From Pieris napi (taxonomy: Eukaryota; Arthropoda; Insecta; Lepidoptera; Pieridae): a stretch of 64,000 nucleotides of DNA. A program made the translations under genes and the position numbers. The notes under the pieces were generated by a model. That model was given only the letters and a program-made list of their open reading frames with translations, made no database searches and was not told the DNA's origin. Below are positions 1 to 11,842 of this stretch, in pieces (position 1 is the first letter of the stretch; each line of letters begins with the position of its first letter). The stretch is from contig NC_062254.1 of NCBI RefSeq assembly GCF_905475465.1, forward strand, positions 5,290,001-5,354,000. Reading direction: 5' to 3'.

Positions 1-1097
1 GAAAAACGCTGATTATTGTGCCACGTAAATTAAATAACGTTAATAAACTATTTATATACCTAAGCTACAGAAAGAAAAGGGATATTCGTTATATTTCACA
101 TTTTAAATTACGTTTACGATTTATAAGACCCCAATTACATTGAGTTTATTCTTATTTCACTGGTAATTTCTAAATAAATACGATATGAATCTATCAATGA
201 TTTTACATATGAAGCTGTTGGCGACAGTGCAAGTTATCCAATTTGGAGTTACCTCGCGACACATAATTAACTGAAGGTCGGCGAAACAGTCATGAATAAC
301 TAAAGTCTATCTGACACCTCGTAAAACACCTGTGAAAATGTTTAAATCTCTCTTTACTCCCCGAGTCTAGTGTTCTCTTTTCAAATTCAGTGCATTTTTA
401 AAGACGGCTACATCACATCAATCAACGATGCGCTCCCGACCCATTTTGTTGGACGAAAGGTGGAATGAACATTTCATATGTATTTGAATCCAAAAATGTT
501 CAAAAGAATGTCTTCAATTTGCTATACTCGTATTTTTATTACAGTTGGATGTTTTAGAAATTGTAAAGACATAGTTCATTTCGCATAACATTTCTTTCTT
601 GCCTAAGTACTTACAACGTAACATATTTATATGGCTCTTCGGTTATTGCAAGCTTCCAACTTTGCATTTTATTTTTGAAGATGTATCAAAGCTGGAATGA
701 GCATGAAATTATGCTCAAAGAGCTTATTCTGGACATTAGGCGCATATCCAATGCGTGCCTATATATTCGATATACACTTCTAGATGCTTTCACGTTTAAA
801 ATATGTATATTTTCAGGTGGAATTTTCAAGACTGATTGAATTTTCATTGCAAAACGAAATCGTCGATAGTTGGCGTCCGGTGCGCGTATTTTTATAGAAA
901 ATCTCTTACGTTTTGAAGATATTCAAGAATGAATATTATATCATAAGCCAAAGTTTTCTACATTTAAAAATAATCTTTAATATCCATTTTAGATGATTGA
1001 CGTCTAATATCAATGTAATCTAATCTTGATGTTAAAGATGTATATAGATTATCGTAATTATATATACTCGTACATGTATAATATATATGTTGTAAGC
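1..1097. other. AT-rich non-coding stretch
   Basis: No open frame, RNA gene or recognised repeat was found. A plus-strand TTTTCAG at 811-817 is followed by GTGGAA, but no coding frame supports it as an acceptor. Confidence 0.5.
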
Positions 1098-1200
1098 GCT
1101 ATTGGCTTATTGGCTTATTGGCTTGACGCACGACTCAAGCCTGAGGGTCCTGACTCCTGGGGTTCGTGCCCCGGTTGTGTACCACAGGATCTTCCTGTGT
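1098..1200 (+). repeat. degenerate tRNA-like SINE head
   Basis: A triplicated TATTGGCTTATTGGCTT is followed by GCACGACTC and GGGGTTCGTGCCCCGG, then TGTGTACCA. This matches the order of promoter boxes A and B in the SINE family seen elsewhere in the window, but it is diverged and probably another subfamily. Confidence 0.45.
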
Positions 1201-1318
1201 GAGCATACAATGGTATACAATAAACGAAAACGTAAATTCGGCGGCACTATACTTTCGCATGAAAAAAAGCACCAATGTCTAGCATAAAATCATTGGAACT
1301 TGCTCCAAATAAAAAAAT

Positions 1319-1577
1319 CTGTGGCGCTACAACGTTTTTAGGTCTGGACCTCAGACTTGATCATTTGTCTAATAGGCAAGTAGGTGATCAGCCTCCTGTG
1401 ACGGACACACGACGTCGACTTTTTGGTCTAAGGCAAGTATCCTCAAGATGTTTTCCTTCACCGTTCGAGCGAATGTTAAATGCACACATAGATAGTCCAT
1501 TGGTGCCCAGCCGGGAATCGAACCCATGACCTTAAGGATGTGAGTCGCACGCTGAAGCCACTAAGCCAACACTGCTC
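1319..1577 (-). mobile_element. tRNA-derived SINE, near full length
   Basis: Read on the minus strand it starts GAGCAGTGTTGGCTTAGTGG (box A-like), has box B GGTTCGATTCCCGGC, then GGTGAAGGAAAACATC-like body sequence, and ends in the GGTTGTAGCGCCA-like tail. The same family occurs at 50.5, 54.3 and 59.4 kb. Its Pol III boxes come from a tRNA, but there is no foldable tRNA gene. Confidence 0.85.
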
Positions 1578-1679
1578 ATATGCTCATGTTCCAAATTAAG
1601 TCCCGTGAAAACTTAGGAATAGTTTAGGTAGGTACCTACATGATAAATCTAAGCTCCCCAAAACCCCAGCAATCCATGC

Positions 1680-1958
1680 CTATAATGTAAATATTCCCAG
1701 GGCAGTCCGAGTACGGAAATCCACCCTGTTGTGTAAATAATTAATTCGCTTTACACACAGGCACGTAAGTTGTAGCGAACTCATTGAAAATTTAAAGCAG
1801 AAAACACGATACGGGTCGGAGGTGTTCTCAACTGTTATGAGCAATATTTGTTTTCCACGATCCCCGTGCGGCAATGTAATGTTACGTTCTGTTTGGGCCT
1901 TTTTGCCATAACGTTTTACGTATACGTTTACGAGAGTTTCGCAAGGGAGGTCGTGCAA
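1680..1958 (-). other. unassigned 92-codon open frame
   Basis: An ATG-initiated frame encodes a basic protein without a recognised domain. The local base composition is slightly less AT-rich than its surroundings. No splice or neighbour evidence makes it a gene, and it may be chance or an untranslated exon. Confidence 0.15.
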
Positions 1959-3239
1959 TAAGAGTGCAGTAATGTGGTAATTGGAACATTTGAACTGGAG
2001 TGAAATTTTATTAAATTTAACAATTGCAACATTTAGAATTCTAATTTATCTTACAATACTAAACTTATTTGAATAGGCTGTTAAGCTCATACAATTATTA
2101 GCACTAGTTATACTACTTATATATTTTGATAACAGCAATGACTTAAGCCTTATTTTCTTTATGCTTAAAGCTTTTATTTAGATTTTAATTTTGTTTTTTT
2201 ATTTGCTACGATTTCGGTTTTAGAATATTTTATTTTGTAATTTATATTTTCCAATATTATGTGTGCAATATATATCGTATTTTTAAGCACGCATATTGTT
2301 TTTAGATCTTACATATAAATAAATACGTAAAAAACCTACCATTTAGTTTATCGTATAGCTATATTGTATTTGTGTTAGTACGAACTGAAAATTTATCACC
2401 AATTTATGACCCCATTAGGGATTCCAACATCAAACAGACATTACGTATATATTATAACCTTTAATTTCATACTTAATTTAACTAATAACGGAGTTACTGT
2501 CACCAGTACTGGCTGAGCTATGCTAGTCTTTTTACTTAAACAGCGCCACCTGTTGCGAGATCACATAACTAAAAATTTAGTTTCAAGTGTCATGGTTCTC
2601 CTAGGTTTTAACAAGTTTTGACTTCACTAGGGATCAACTTTTTGACCTCTATATATAACTTACGTATAGTTAATAATACACTTAACATATTGGTAAAAAA
2701 GTTGATACATTTCAACTAGATGGCGTTATTACAACACACACTGAATCCCGATAACTAAGCCTTTGATTATAAGGTAATGCCAGTTTGAAATGAAATTTTA
2801 AAATTAGAATTGCACGTTTCTTTATCTATTAATCCCGTTTATACAGATTTCTATTTGCAAGTTATTAATTGTATTAGCTATTGTAAGCGGTAAATGAGAT
2901 TAGAACTCCGACATTTGATAAATAAAACCACTCAACTAAGTCAACAACAATATATTGAAAAACACATCAATAAAAATTATTTAATATGTACACGGAATTT
3001 AAATGGGAAATGGTTAGTAATTGAATCATACATTAAGTAAACTTGCAATTATCTCAATGTCACATATAACCTTGATTTTTCGACTACACTCTCTTTGACA
3101 CACTCTAAGCCTGCAAATAGTAAATAACTAAATAAGTAAGAATAAAATAAGAAGTCTATAATTTTTTTTTACTTTTTCAAACACTCAAAGAATCCCGAAG
3201 GTTTACAATAAAGGTGTATCTTTTAATTGTGTGACCTAA
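1959..3239. other. intergenic, 3' flank of ligase gene
   Basis: AT-rich with no coding frame. The part next to 3240 is the ligase 3' untranslated region. I see no confident poly(A) signal. Confidence 0.45.
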
Positions 3240-6200
3240 TCATGGAATTACTGTCACTGCATAGTGTACAGTATCCAAAAGTTCCTCATTATTTATACAA
3301 TTAATTAACCAATATTTAGTCACATGTCGTACGTCACCTACCAATTTCCGTTTTAATTTTAACATTTTCTTAAATTCTATTTCCTCATCATTGTGAACTA
3401 CGTAATCAACATCCATGTGTTTTATATTCTTGATTACAGTCCCGCCATACGCAATCCAATGGCGTTCAAAATTGTTTCTCTCATCTTCTGGAAAACTTAT
3501 AAAATCTGGATAGAACCCAAGTTTTTTGCCTAGAAAAACATCTGGTAATGGATCATCAGGGAAATCATCTTCGATTTTGCAAATAAACTCATCAATTTCT
3601 TTATTGGGATTGCTATCTAAATCTTTGGAATCATCCTTTGAAGATTTGTCTATTTTTTTCTTTTTAACACTCTCATCGATTGTAGAATTAATTTGACTGT
3701 CAATTGAAGAATTTGACTCTTCCAACGAACGTTTTCTCTTTTTCTTTTTATGAAAACTCTCGTCTTTAATAGATGTCTCTGTATCACTGTCATTTTCGGA
3801 TTTCACAGAAATGCTATTCTTGCGTTTCCGTGTAAAACTTTCATTGAGAGATTTTGGTTCTTTTGGTGATTTTTTAATATCTTTCTGTATAAATGAATCT
3901 AAATTACCCGTTTTAGTAGGAGTTTTATGTGATTTTGGAGATATTTTAGGTTCTTCCTTTATTCCTACAGGGTTTTTCTTTTGCTTTTTTGTGGGGGGTT
4001 CACTTGCAGATGCGGTAGCTGCTAATTTATTAAGGAGCGAGACATCTGTTTTTTCTTTTGAAGTTTTGAATAAATGTTTCAGTTCCTCCAAGTTGGTTGC
4101 AGTTTCCCAATCTTTATCATTTCTAATTCTAGTGACTCGTGGAAATCTGACAGAAATACCATCAGCGGTATGGAGATTTGCTTTTGTGAGTTCCGTTCCT
4201 GAAAATACCAATATATACTATACATATAATATGAGATTTGAAACATGGTTTATATCTAAAATTTTGGCCACCACCATAATTTATCAACATGTAAAGTTAG
4301 ATATTATGATTAAGGTATTTCAACTCAAGATTAATCAAAAAGTTACTTAAAATATTAATTCATCAGTCATCCAAATGATTAAAATGTAATCAAATAAGAC
4401 CTGTAAAAATAATAACCTGTGATTTCCCAAACGGGTTGTTTTGTCGGATCCAGTGCTACAAAATCAGGAACCATTCCCTTATTACAATCCAGCCAATTAG
4501 GTACTTTGTTATAATCTTGAGATATTTTCATCATTAAAGGTGCTAATTCTTTTTGTAACCGCTCTAGGGTATTATCATCATGTCCAGTATGCACTTTGGT
4601 CACAGTTACCCACTTATTTCTTCGCCTGTCATGGCAGCCCATGAGAAATACAGACATCATACCACCTTTCTTTCCAGTTCCTGTAATTAGTCAAAGTCAA
4701 ATCATTTATTTCAATTAGACCATCTAAAAGGGCACTTTTGAAAGTAAAAAAAAATACAAAGAAGATTCTAGTTGCCCCTTCCAAAAGGTAGTTTCGTGTG
4801 GAGAAGAATGGGCAAGAAACTCCACACCTACTCTTTTAAAATAGGTTTACAATATTTTGTTACATTTGTTAAATAATTATATGTGAAGACAATGTACTCT
4901 TAGAATAAACTACTATACTAAAAAAGTTAGTATACATGTTCCTCACATATTTACAAATATCGAAACCGTAGGATATTAACAAGAGTAATGAAAATATTTA
5001 AAAAAACTTATATTATAATTAACTTGTGTTATAATTATAAACAAATAAATGTTTTTTAAATAATGTTATGTCCATATTAAACTCAATATAATATATATTA
5101 GTACTAACTAGTAATACATTTACTGTAGATATATTAGCAAAACAAACATCAAAACAATATTTATATTATAATATTTTTTGACAAATGAAAATTTTTTGTC
5201 TTTCTGAACATGACCACTGATATTAAATTATGTCCATTGCTTAACTGTACTTCAAATATATGCTTACCAAACCATGCTCCCAAAACCAATAAATCAGCAG
5301 TGTCTGCCATGGCACCATCAAATAAATAATCTTTTTTTACTTTAAGCCAATGTCTCTTGCCTGGCTCATATGTAGATTCTAGATCTTTTAATACAAGACC
5401 TTCTAGTCCTAATTGGAGAACCTGAAATCGTAAAGGAAAAAAACAGTTGATTATAGTAGGAAAATGAAAACATTACTCCAAAGTGAGATGAATCTTTAAG
5501 GCCAGAAGAATTTAGTTTTATTTACTACTAAGATATTTATTCTGTAAAAATGAAGTCTAGTCTAGTATAGATTATAAAGTAAAATAATAATTTACGGCAA
5601 AATGAACAGGCAGCAGAGCAACAAGTATAAAATAAAATCGATTTACCTCTGCAATCATTGTAGCTAAATCAGCTGGTTTCCTGATCAGCTGCTGTTCAGA
5701 AAACATTATATGATTTTTAACTTCTACCATATTTTCATGTAAAATTTGTCTTCTCCTTTTAATGGGCATATCCATCAGAACTTCACCATTGTAATATAAA
5801 CAGTCAAATATGTATAAGCATACTTGGGCATCTTTAAACTCTGATTGTTTATGGACACCTAAAGTACCAAATGGTAACGGTTTTCCTGTTTTCACATCTA
5901 CCATTAATACTTCTGCATCCAAAATCATATCTTCTCCTTTTGGAAATGCTTGTGGTAAATAGTCTTTAAAATGACTTACTTTATGTGGCATTACTGGTTT
6001 TAGAGCTCGAGAAAAATATTTAAACTCTTTACCTTTTTTATGAACTTGGACACGCTCACCATCATACTTTATTTCAGAAAACATACCATTTGGACACTTT
6101 TTCATTGCCATTTCAATTGATTTACAGGCCTCTGCTAACATTGGCAGTATGGGAGTCATAAGACTTAAATTAGCATGAACAGATTTCTGAGAAGCATCCT

Positions 6201-7230
6201 TATGTTTAACCACATTTGTTTTAAGAACTTTATCTATGACTAAATCTAAATCCCGTGATGTTTGAAATACTTTGTAGGCATCAGGGTGCACACCTTCTAA
6301 TATATGTTTTGGTCCAGCATTTATTCTCAAATCTCCTTTAATCAATCTTACTAACATTTTAATGTCGTTTAAGGTGCACTTCTTAACAATTTTTTTAAAT
6401 TGATATATCTGTTCTTCCTCCTTTGTGAGTTTTGATAAGTCCTCTAAAAAGTTTTCAATGTCATGTATTGTTAAAGTGCTTTCTGACGCAGGATTTATGG
6501 CCTTTGACTTTGAAAAAAAGTGTTGAATTGTGTCTGCAACATCACCTTGTTCTAAATGAGTTAGCATATCATCATGATCAATAATAAAAATTCTAGAAAA
6601 TAGTTTAACTAGCTGTTTACTCTTCAAGTTATACACTCGTTTTGACACTTGAGGTAATAACATTTTACACCATAACACCAGGTCACCTTCAAATTTATCA
6701 GTACATCCTTTAGTAAAGAAGGAATTTATAGCTGCTGTTTTATCTGTATAAGCATCTACTCTAGATATTTTTTTACAAAGTGTATGGAAAGTCGAAAATT
6801 TGTTATCTTCAGTCAGTATTTCCGACTGATTACTACTACTACTCAATGCCTCAGTTTTAGTGTTCTTAGGCATAGTGGATTCATTTTTCAATACTTTTGC
6901 TATATATTTTCCACTATGCTTGTCTGCATATAATTTTTCCATTTCATTAATTTTTTTTATAATGAATTCTTGATCTTCTTTGCTTAAACTTGCCCAATTT
7001 CCTATGTCGTCTATGGAGTCTATGCGTTTTGTGGCTGGACGTTGTTTTAAAAAAACATTCATGAAGCAATCGACATGGTGCCATGATTTCATTTGCTGAT
7101 TCTCTCCATATGGACTTGGCACTACTTTAGCGATCCGGATTTCGCCACTTGGACAGTTACCTTTACATCCTTTGCATGACGCTCTGCCAACCTTCGCGCG
7201 ATCTACGTAATATGGTGTAAAATCCGTCAT
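3240..7230 (-). CDS. Lig3: DNA ligase 3 (ATP-dependent), four exons, complete
   Basis: Joins nicks in DNA (base-excision and single-strand-break repair in the family) through a ligase-AMP intermediate. Exons on the minus strand are 7230-5647, 5421-5268, 4680-4417 and 4198-3240. All junctions are GT-AG and keep frame, giving about 986 residues, close to animal LIG3. Seen: an N-terminal PARP-type zinc finger (C19, C22, H52, C55); a helical ligase DNA-binding region at about 150-350; the adenylation motif EIKYDGER with predicted catalytic K388; the motif EGLVLKD in exon 2; the oligonucleotide-binding part over exons 2-4; a Lys/Ser-rich linker with basic runs such as KKKKRKR; and a C-terminal BRCT domain ending at TGA 3240-3242. 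The ATG at 7228-7230 lies just before the zinc finger as in nuclear LIG3, so no mitochondrial leader is encoded from this start. Ligases 1 and 4 are excluded by the zinc finger plus a single BRCT. The exon 3 upstream intron carries a retroelement tail. Confidence 0.96.
4683..4845 (-). repeat. retroelement 3'-tail fragment in ligase intron
   Basis: The intron between ligase exons 2 and 3 carries a block that ends on the plus strand with GCAAGAAACTCCACACCTAC followed by TCTTTT. It resembles the interspersed tail also seen near 39.9 and 61.7 kb (AGAAACTTTCCGCCTCTCTTTTT), but is diverged. It has no coding potential. Confidence 0.4.
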
Positions 7231-7680
7231 AATTACTTTTTAATTTAATAAAAACGATTATAAAATATTAAAAAACGAAGTAATGTTAAGTTGTAAATAA
7301 ACCTATATTAGAAGTTTTATCATAAGCCGATGTTGAGTACGAGATACTGAAAACTAAAACCCAAATTTAATTATTGCAAATTACACATTTTATGTTAATT
7401 ATTTAAAACTCTGAAGAAACAACAATAACAAACTTTAGAATTAGAAGTTAGAACAGTCAATACTCAATACTCAATTGTAATTATTAGTCTGAAGAATACA
7501 GAACTAATCTGTTGGTAATACCACAGACTAGATAGACCTATATCGATCAATACAAGGCGCATGCGTGCAAATCGAAATATAATAGTGTTGTAAGACCATG
7601 GCAATAGTATGTCGATAAAAATAATGAACTCAATTTTACTTTTATTTAGTATAAATATTAATCTCTATTGTTATTTTCAG
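7231..7680. promoter_or_regulatory. ligase upstream region with DRE-like and NRF1-like motifs
   Basis: The 450 bases separate the ligase start codon from the first visible CUB exon. TATCGATC at 7541-7548 resembles the insect housekeeping DRE (TATCGATA), and GCGCATGCGTGC at 7557-7568 resembles an NRF1/EWG site. Both are common in promoters of DNA-repair and replication genes, so this is the likely ligase promoter. The polypyrimidine stretch ending TTTTCAG at 7680 is the splice acceptor of the plus-strand gene. Confidence 0.4.
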
Positions 7681-8627
7681 CATCCTCCTGCCATCAAGAA
7701 TTTAACAGTGACGGAACGAAGCATGGTACGCTAACTTCACCTCACTATCCTCTTGCATATCCTTCGAATACCCACTGCCATTATGAGTTTTTTGGAAGGG
7801 GAAAAGAACGAATTAGGCTGATATTTCAAGATTTCTTTTTATACAAACCAACGGACGGCTCACTTGAGTAAGTAAACATTATCTTTCACTCTATTGTAAC
7901 ACATTAATTTAGAAGTTCACGTAAACTTTATTCAAGTAACATAGGGTTAACTACTGATATAATTTTTAACCACTAATAGTTATATAAATCAAATTAAGTG
8001 GATTTTCTCCATTTCCAGATGTTCCAATATTGATTCCCTTCAAGCTTTTATTAACGTTGACGGGAGATTAGAAAACGTAGCAACTTTCTGCGGTGTGGAT
8101 CTCCCAAAACCCATCATGTCAAATGGCCCTAAACTCATGCTGGAATTCCGAGGGACACAATCATCAAGACACGCTAGAGGATTTAAAATTTCATATTCAT
8201 TTGTTGAAAGTATGACCTTTTTTTAGTAATATTTTTAAAACACTTAATCAAAGATCACTAAGATCAGGCGTACCTAATTCTTTATACATTTATGCTAACT
8301 TAGAAATTTATTCACATTATGTTCTTCTTTCAGATTTTGGGATATCAACAGGAAGACAACTTAAAGAATTTCCGTGTGCTTTTGTGTATAACAGCACAGA
8401 AGCGCGAAATGGAACCTTCGCATCTCCTAACTCTCCTGGCCCATACCCTAGGGATACAGAATGTTCTTATTTCTTTCATGGTGGACAAACCGAAAAAGTG
8501 CACCTTCACTTTACTCATTTTGATATAGAAGGCGTATCACCGTTAGTATATTACAAAACAATTGTTAAATTTGTTATCTTTCATTATTTTTTATATTTTT
8601 TTATTGTTTTTATTTTGTGTGTTTCTA

Positions 8628-8667
<40 letters not shown>

Positions 8668-9178
8668 GTTACTAATAAATGTTATGGTCTATGTCTAATG
8701 TTAATAAGAAAATGAAAGTCCCACTTTTGAGAACCTACACTGATCATAGTTCTAATTGATTATACATATATTTTATTTTCTCCTTAAAAAAACCCTAACC
8801 AACTATACTAAAAAAATATGTAATCAGACAACTGAGGTTGTATGCTTAGTGACAAAATGTAAAAATAAAATTTGTCCTCCGCCGTATAAGTGAACTCAAT
8901 ATTATATTAATGAATAACCTTCTTTCAGGTGTGAAGCTGAATCAGCAAGTGATTACGTAGAATTTTCTAATTACATGACTGAAGACAATAGATATGGTAG
9001 ATACTGTGGACAGCAAAAGGAATTTCACGTAGAATCCGAACGAAACTTTTTCAAAGTAACATTTCGATCAAATGATCGATTAGATGGCACTGGGTTTAAA
9101 GCTATTTATCAGTTTTTAGAAGCATCTGATGAGTATCAAGCACCAATATCTGATTACGCATCGTCACTTTTCCGTTAG
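7681..9178 (+). CDS. two-CUB-domain protein, SOL-1-like (partial, four exons seen)
   Basis: Exons are 7681-7867, 8019-8209, 8334-8541 and 8929-9172 (or to the TAG at 9176-9178). They are joined by GT-AG introns of 151, 124 and 387 bases, and all three junctions are in frame. The roughly 276 residues form two CUB domains, extracellular beta-sandwich modules with paired cysteines. CUB1 runs from SSCHQEF through GTLTSPHYPLAYP, HCHYEF, ECSNID and TFCGVD. CUB2 runs from FPCAF through GTFASPNSPGPYP, ECSYFF, SPCEAESASDYVEF and RYCGQ. Sequence style matches insect suppressor-of-lurcher-like proteins (glutamate-receptor auxiliary factors in the worm family), but other CUB proteins such as Neto are possible. 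The first exon seen begins in mid-codon, so a signal-peptide exon must lie further upstream. The end is ambiguous: CC|GTTAGT at 9173 repeats the donor used at 8542, so the gene may run on into the gene-free DNA to the right. Confidence 0.82.
8632..8664 (+). repeat. (TG)n microsatellite
   Basis: About 16 uninterrupted TG units lie in the third visible intron of the CUB gene. Confidence 0.95.
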
Positions 9179-11479
9179 TATTTATTTAATTGCGTGTTAA
9201 CTGTGTATGTTGTGGCTTCAGATTTTTGCGTACAGATACTCACAAACGGCAAACATTTTTGAGACTAAGATTGATGCGCCGGTATTGTTACAATGTTAAT
9301 TATACAAACAAGTTTTAATCGCGCTCATATCTTAGTAAATACGGATTTTAAACGCAAGCAGCAATTACCCTGAACCGCCAATTGTTACGACCACGAGGTT
9401 ACACTGGTCGAGAACAGTCCCTTTAGATTGGAGGAAAACAAAACCTTACCAACCTTATTAGTTCCCGTAGCCGTTAGCCTCCGTAATTTAAATATTACAA
9501 TATAGTACAGATACCGACAAACATCTTGAACAAATGTTCTTGCCTGCGCAGAAGGGATTTTTAGGTATCACTGGGAGATGGGGTGGCGAGCGGTGGTGCG
9601 CGGCGGCGGGAGAGTGACGTGTCGATCGCGTGATTGGTAAATCAGTTGACGTCTATGTCCCAGGATGCGCCACTCTCTTGTTTAATGTTTGCCGGTATCT
9701 GTATAAAGTAATAACGTTTCAAAATGTTTAATCTTTCATCTTTTATTTTCAGCGCTGCGGTTGTGGTTGATACTGCTCGTCTTCGTTTCAGCTTACCTGC
9801 ATCGGTTTTATCATTAAATAAAGTGATATTAGGTTTATTATAAATAGGTAGTTTAATAATCCTGTACATTTTGTACCATAGTCTGTGCCATATACTTGTA
9901 ATTTGAAAGTAGGGATTTAAATTTTTCTATTAAGCGAATGGTAAATCTTCCTCTTACCAACTAAAAGCAATACGACACAATAATGTTTTATCCACGCTGG
10001 CACTTAATATTAAAAATAAATTATAATGAATTATATTTTGTGGTTTCATTGTTTTAATGGTAACATCAAACCAGTAGATATTTTTACTTAATCCATAATA
10101 CCAAATGATTTACACAAAAGCCAAACGATTTCTTTTTTTCTGACTTAGAAAATATAATCTTAAAAAAATACTAATATAGGCTATCAGCAGGTTACATAAA
10201 ACTTTACAAAATGACATTTATTGAAAACATGCGTTAGTTGCCATAAACATAATATATGCTCCGGGCTAGTACGGTTTTTTGTCGATATTTTATCGATCTT
10301 AATCTAAATTATCTAGCAGTCAGTACTATTTTTTAAATAAGTATAAGATTTAAGTTTTAGAATAATATGTATGTGTTTTTTTCTTATAATAAAGAGAAAT
10401 GTTGAATAACAGACGCACGTGTCAGAAGTAATGTGAAGTAGGGAAATAAAAAACATCGATATTGATATAATGTAATCATTTTAAAAAACATTCCCATTAA
10501 CAAATATCCTTGTTTACTTAGTTGGTAGTATTTGCCTAAAATATTACTACTATTATTAATTTATAATAAACCTACTAAAACTATTATAATTTACACATTT
10601 ACACATCAGTATATTATATGGTATTTCCTTTTATTCGATATATTTTGACTGTTAAATAAGGCTGATTTGTCGTAACTAGTAAGAACCCCCTAAGGTCTTG
10701 AAAGAAAAAAGAAAATGAATTCTACTACAGTATCACGAAATACTTTCCTAATTAAACAAATTAAATTTCCTAATCATCCTAGTAATGCCATAAACAAAGC
10801 CACTTAGTTAAAGATGGGGACTCCACGAGATAAGCACAGGGGACACTGATGGGTATGATAATCTATAATTGGAATGAAATTGACAAAATGTTACATATAC
10901 ACTGCTTTTTTAAATGATTCTTCCATAGTGAAATCTTATTATTTAAAATTTCATTTTATTTTTAAATTCATTAATTAAATAAAATAAATTGAATGATATG
11001 TTACTAGCAATGCCACGCGTAGATATACCAACCTCGTGGCAGTGGAAAGTCTACTAAGTCGGACTATAGATATATTTTTGTTATCATAAAAGTTTTATTT
11101 TATTTTATGCAAGAATAAGTAACAGATTGAATTTGAATGACATCTTGTTATTATGTAACTAAATATGTTTTATACAAAAAATTACTTAAAGTAAGTAATT
11201 TAGTTATATGAGTATACACACGAACATAATTTTATGGTATTTAAAAAGCTTAAAATATCACTCCTCCGTTTAATAAATCAGTTTTTTACAATTAAGGGTA
11301 TTAAACATAATGTATGAATGACACGAACTGTCTTTTCATACAAATTTAGTTTTCGACTATCTGCATACACTATATTATACTGTTGAAACATCTTGACTAA
11401 GCCGGAAGCCCCCTTATCAGTTATTATTGCTCTAATAAATAGCAGTATTTTTATTATTAAGTCTGTGACTCATACATAC
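9179..11479. other. non-coding stretch with a short GC island
   Basis: This is mostly AT-rich. The exception is about 9,540-9,680, which contains GGGTGGCGAGCGG, GCGCGGCGGCGGG, a CRE-like TGACGT and an inverted CCAAT (ATTGG). This could be a promoter. The ATG at 9655 opens only 18 codons (MSQDAPLSCLMFAGICIK) before TAA. A minus-strand open frame at 9642-9869 shows no domain. Confidence 0.35.
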
Positions 11480-11842
11480 TGGTACTTGACATGTTGACAG
11501 TTGACAGCGGATACTCTTTTGACGGTATACTCTGTGCCGGCTGCAGTATGCTATAACCTGTAAATGTGAAACAGCGACATCACTGATCACTGTCTTTCTC
11601 TAGTAAAACTTTAACCGTTTGTTGGTATTGACGTCGGTTAGATGAGATTTTGTGCGAGAACTTTTTACGATTATATGTAGAAAACTGAATAAGTCATACA
11701 ACAATTTTGTGATATAAAACAAGTGTTATTAACCACAGTGTATTATTGTGTATAAACCGTTTTTGTGATCGCATTCCATACATTTGTGACACGGATTGTG
11801 TCTACAGCCTGCAGCAAGTGGACTTGTAGCGTATTTTTCAAA
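11480..11842 (+). promoter_or_regulatory. candidate promoter and non-coding first exon
   Basis: This block is less AT-rich than its flanks, has stops in all frames, and ends AA|GTAAGT at 11,842/11,843, a perfect 5' splice site. Downstream there is no coding exon in the window, which fits a 5' untranslated exon of a gene with a huge first intron, or an alternative first exon. This is inference only; no core promoter motif is decisive. Confidence 0.3.

Noticed and set aside
9642..9869. 75-codon minus-strand frame
   Set aside because: No domain. It overlaps the GC island, and its internal TTACCTG (a possible minus-strand donor) lacks supporting exons.
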